Origin: Rhizobacter sp. OV335
GTDB lineage: Bacteria > Pseudomonadota > Gammaproteobacteria > Burkholderiales > Burkholderiaceae_C
DNA: 64,000 nt
Assembly (NCBI RefSeq): GCF_900142965.1
Contig: NZ_FRCQ01000025.1
Span: forward strand, 58,918-122,917
Direction: 5' to 3'
Part shown: piece after piece, positions 63,563-64,000 of the stretch
Position numbering within the stretch: position 1 is the first letter of the stretch
Layout of the letters: each line of letters starts with the position of its first letter
Translations under genes and position numbers: made by a program
The notes under the pieces: model-generated
Database searches by the model: none
Told to the model about the DNA's origin: nothing
Seen by the model: only the letters and a program-made list of their open reading frames with translations

Positions 63563-64000
63563 TCAGAACGAGTGGCGGATGCCGGCGGTGAACTCGGTGA
63601 TGTCGCGGTCGTCGGCGGTCGTCAGGCCGGCCGGGACGGCGCTGGCCCAGCGGTTGCCGTAGCCGTCACCCTCGTTCTTGAAGCGGGTCACCGCGCTGTA
63701 CAGCGCCGTGCGCTTCGACAGGTCGTACTGGTAGCCGACACCGAAGGCCTGGGTCTTGCCTTCGTTGACGTTCTTGGCCTTGTTCTGCACGTACTGCGCA
63801 CGCACCAGGTTCTGGCCGAAGCGGTAGTCGCCGCCGACCCAGAAGCCCTGGCCGTCGGCGTCCACCGCGCTGCGGTCGTTCACCGCGATCACGCCGGCGG
63901 TGCCGTGCCAGTCGCCGTAGGTGTAGCCGACCGCGCCCGAGGTCGTGCGCACGTCCTGCGACGTCAGGTCCTGCTTGTCGTCGACGAACGAGACCATCGC
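63563..64000 (-). CDS. Gram-negative porin (C-terminal part; runs off the window)
   Basis: The last 145 or so residues of an outer-membrane porin. Alternating beta strands are visible (VGYTYGDWHGTAGVIAVND, DYRFGQNLVRAQYVQNKAKN, GVGYQYDLSKRTALYSAVTR), and the protein ends EFTAGIRHSF with the terminal Phe needed for outer-membrane assembly. It belongs to the trimeric 16-strand general porins of betaproteobacteria. The start lies beyond position 64000. The terminator at 63413-63445 ends its transcript. Confidence 0.88.
   Translation of the reverse strand, partial: AMVSFVDDKQDLTSQDVRTTSGAVGYTYGDWHGTAGVIAVNDRSAVDADGQGFWVGGDYRFGQNLVRAQYVQNKAKNVNEGKTQAFGVGYQYDLSKRTALYSAVTRFKNEGDGYGNRWASAVPAGLTTADDRDITEFTAGIRHSF

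Overview
The window is 64 kb of high-GC, gene-dense chromosome. Gene content and order point to a betaproteobacterium of the order Burkholderiales, probably the Leptothrix/Rubrivivax/Methylibium-like group. The markers are zapA followed by 6S RNA, an intracellular polyhydroxybutyrate depolymerase with a catalytic Cys, the order rpsO-pnp-qor-tpiA-secG-tRNA-Leu-nuoA..N, GGCTACACT-type -10 elements, and dispersed TTCGACAAGCTCAG-type palindromes. No prophage, insertion sequence, CRISPR array or rRNA operon is visible. The taxonomic call is inference from gene content.

Layout. (1) 1-750, minus strand: a coiled-coil protein, zapA and 6S RNA (cell division and RNA polymerase regulation). (2) 777-12597, plus strand: a cobalamin riboswitch followed by twelve tightly packed genes for B12 uptake (btuB, btuF, btuC, btuD) and for late corrinoid synthesis and salvage (cobU, cobO, cbiB, cobD, cobQ, cobT, cobS, cobC). 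(3) 12561-17165, minus strand: nth, a mini-lipoprotein, a CsbD-like protein, an orphan RnfB-type ferredoxin, PHB depolymerase and an aspartate/aromatic aminotransferase. (4) 17277-25583, plus strand: uvrB, a low-molecular-weight phosphatase and the complete isc iron-sulfur operon (iscR-S-U-A-hscB-hscA-fdx) behind an IscR-like site. (5) 25689-26314: a type II toxin-antitoxin pair with a palindromic operator. (6) 26318-30576, minus strand: nitrate-type ABC transporter nrtA-B-D and nasT. The 257-bp gap between nasT and nrtA reads as a layered nitrogen-control region: an NtrC-like palindrome, a consensus sigma-54 promoter, two ANTAR-type hexaloop hairpins and an intrinsic terminator. (7) 30761-34774: tsaD, hsp20, an orphan amino-acid-type binding protein and an aminotransferase. 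(8) 34770-39816: rpsO, pnp, a quinone oxidoreductase, tpiA and secG. (9) 39971-54718: tRNA-Leu(GAG), then the 14-gene complex I operon nuoA-N, followed by a DUF1178 gene. (10) 55273-62391: a palindrome-rich spacer, an FAD oxidase with a DUF2069 protein, a YihY protein, and a four-gene minus-strand operon (metZ-type enzyme, alpha/beta hydrolase, Mpo1-like protein, PAS-GGDEF cyclase). (11) 62497-64000: a CBS-domain protein, two inverted 86-bp repeat copies, a possible small gene and the 3' end of a porin.

How the parts work together. Most of the window is housekeeping: respiration (complex I and its Fe-S supply from isc), translation and RNA turnover (rpsO, pnp, tsaD, tRNA-Leu), cofactor supply (B12) and nitrogen and carbon-reserve use (nrt, phaZ). 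I found no clear new multi-gene defence or metabolic system. The most informative non-coding signal is the nrtA leader. Next are the repeat copies that begin directly after two stop codons, the orphan RnfB-nth linkage, and several genes whose -10-like hexamer lies only 6-7 nt before the start codon, which may give leaderless mRNAs.
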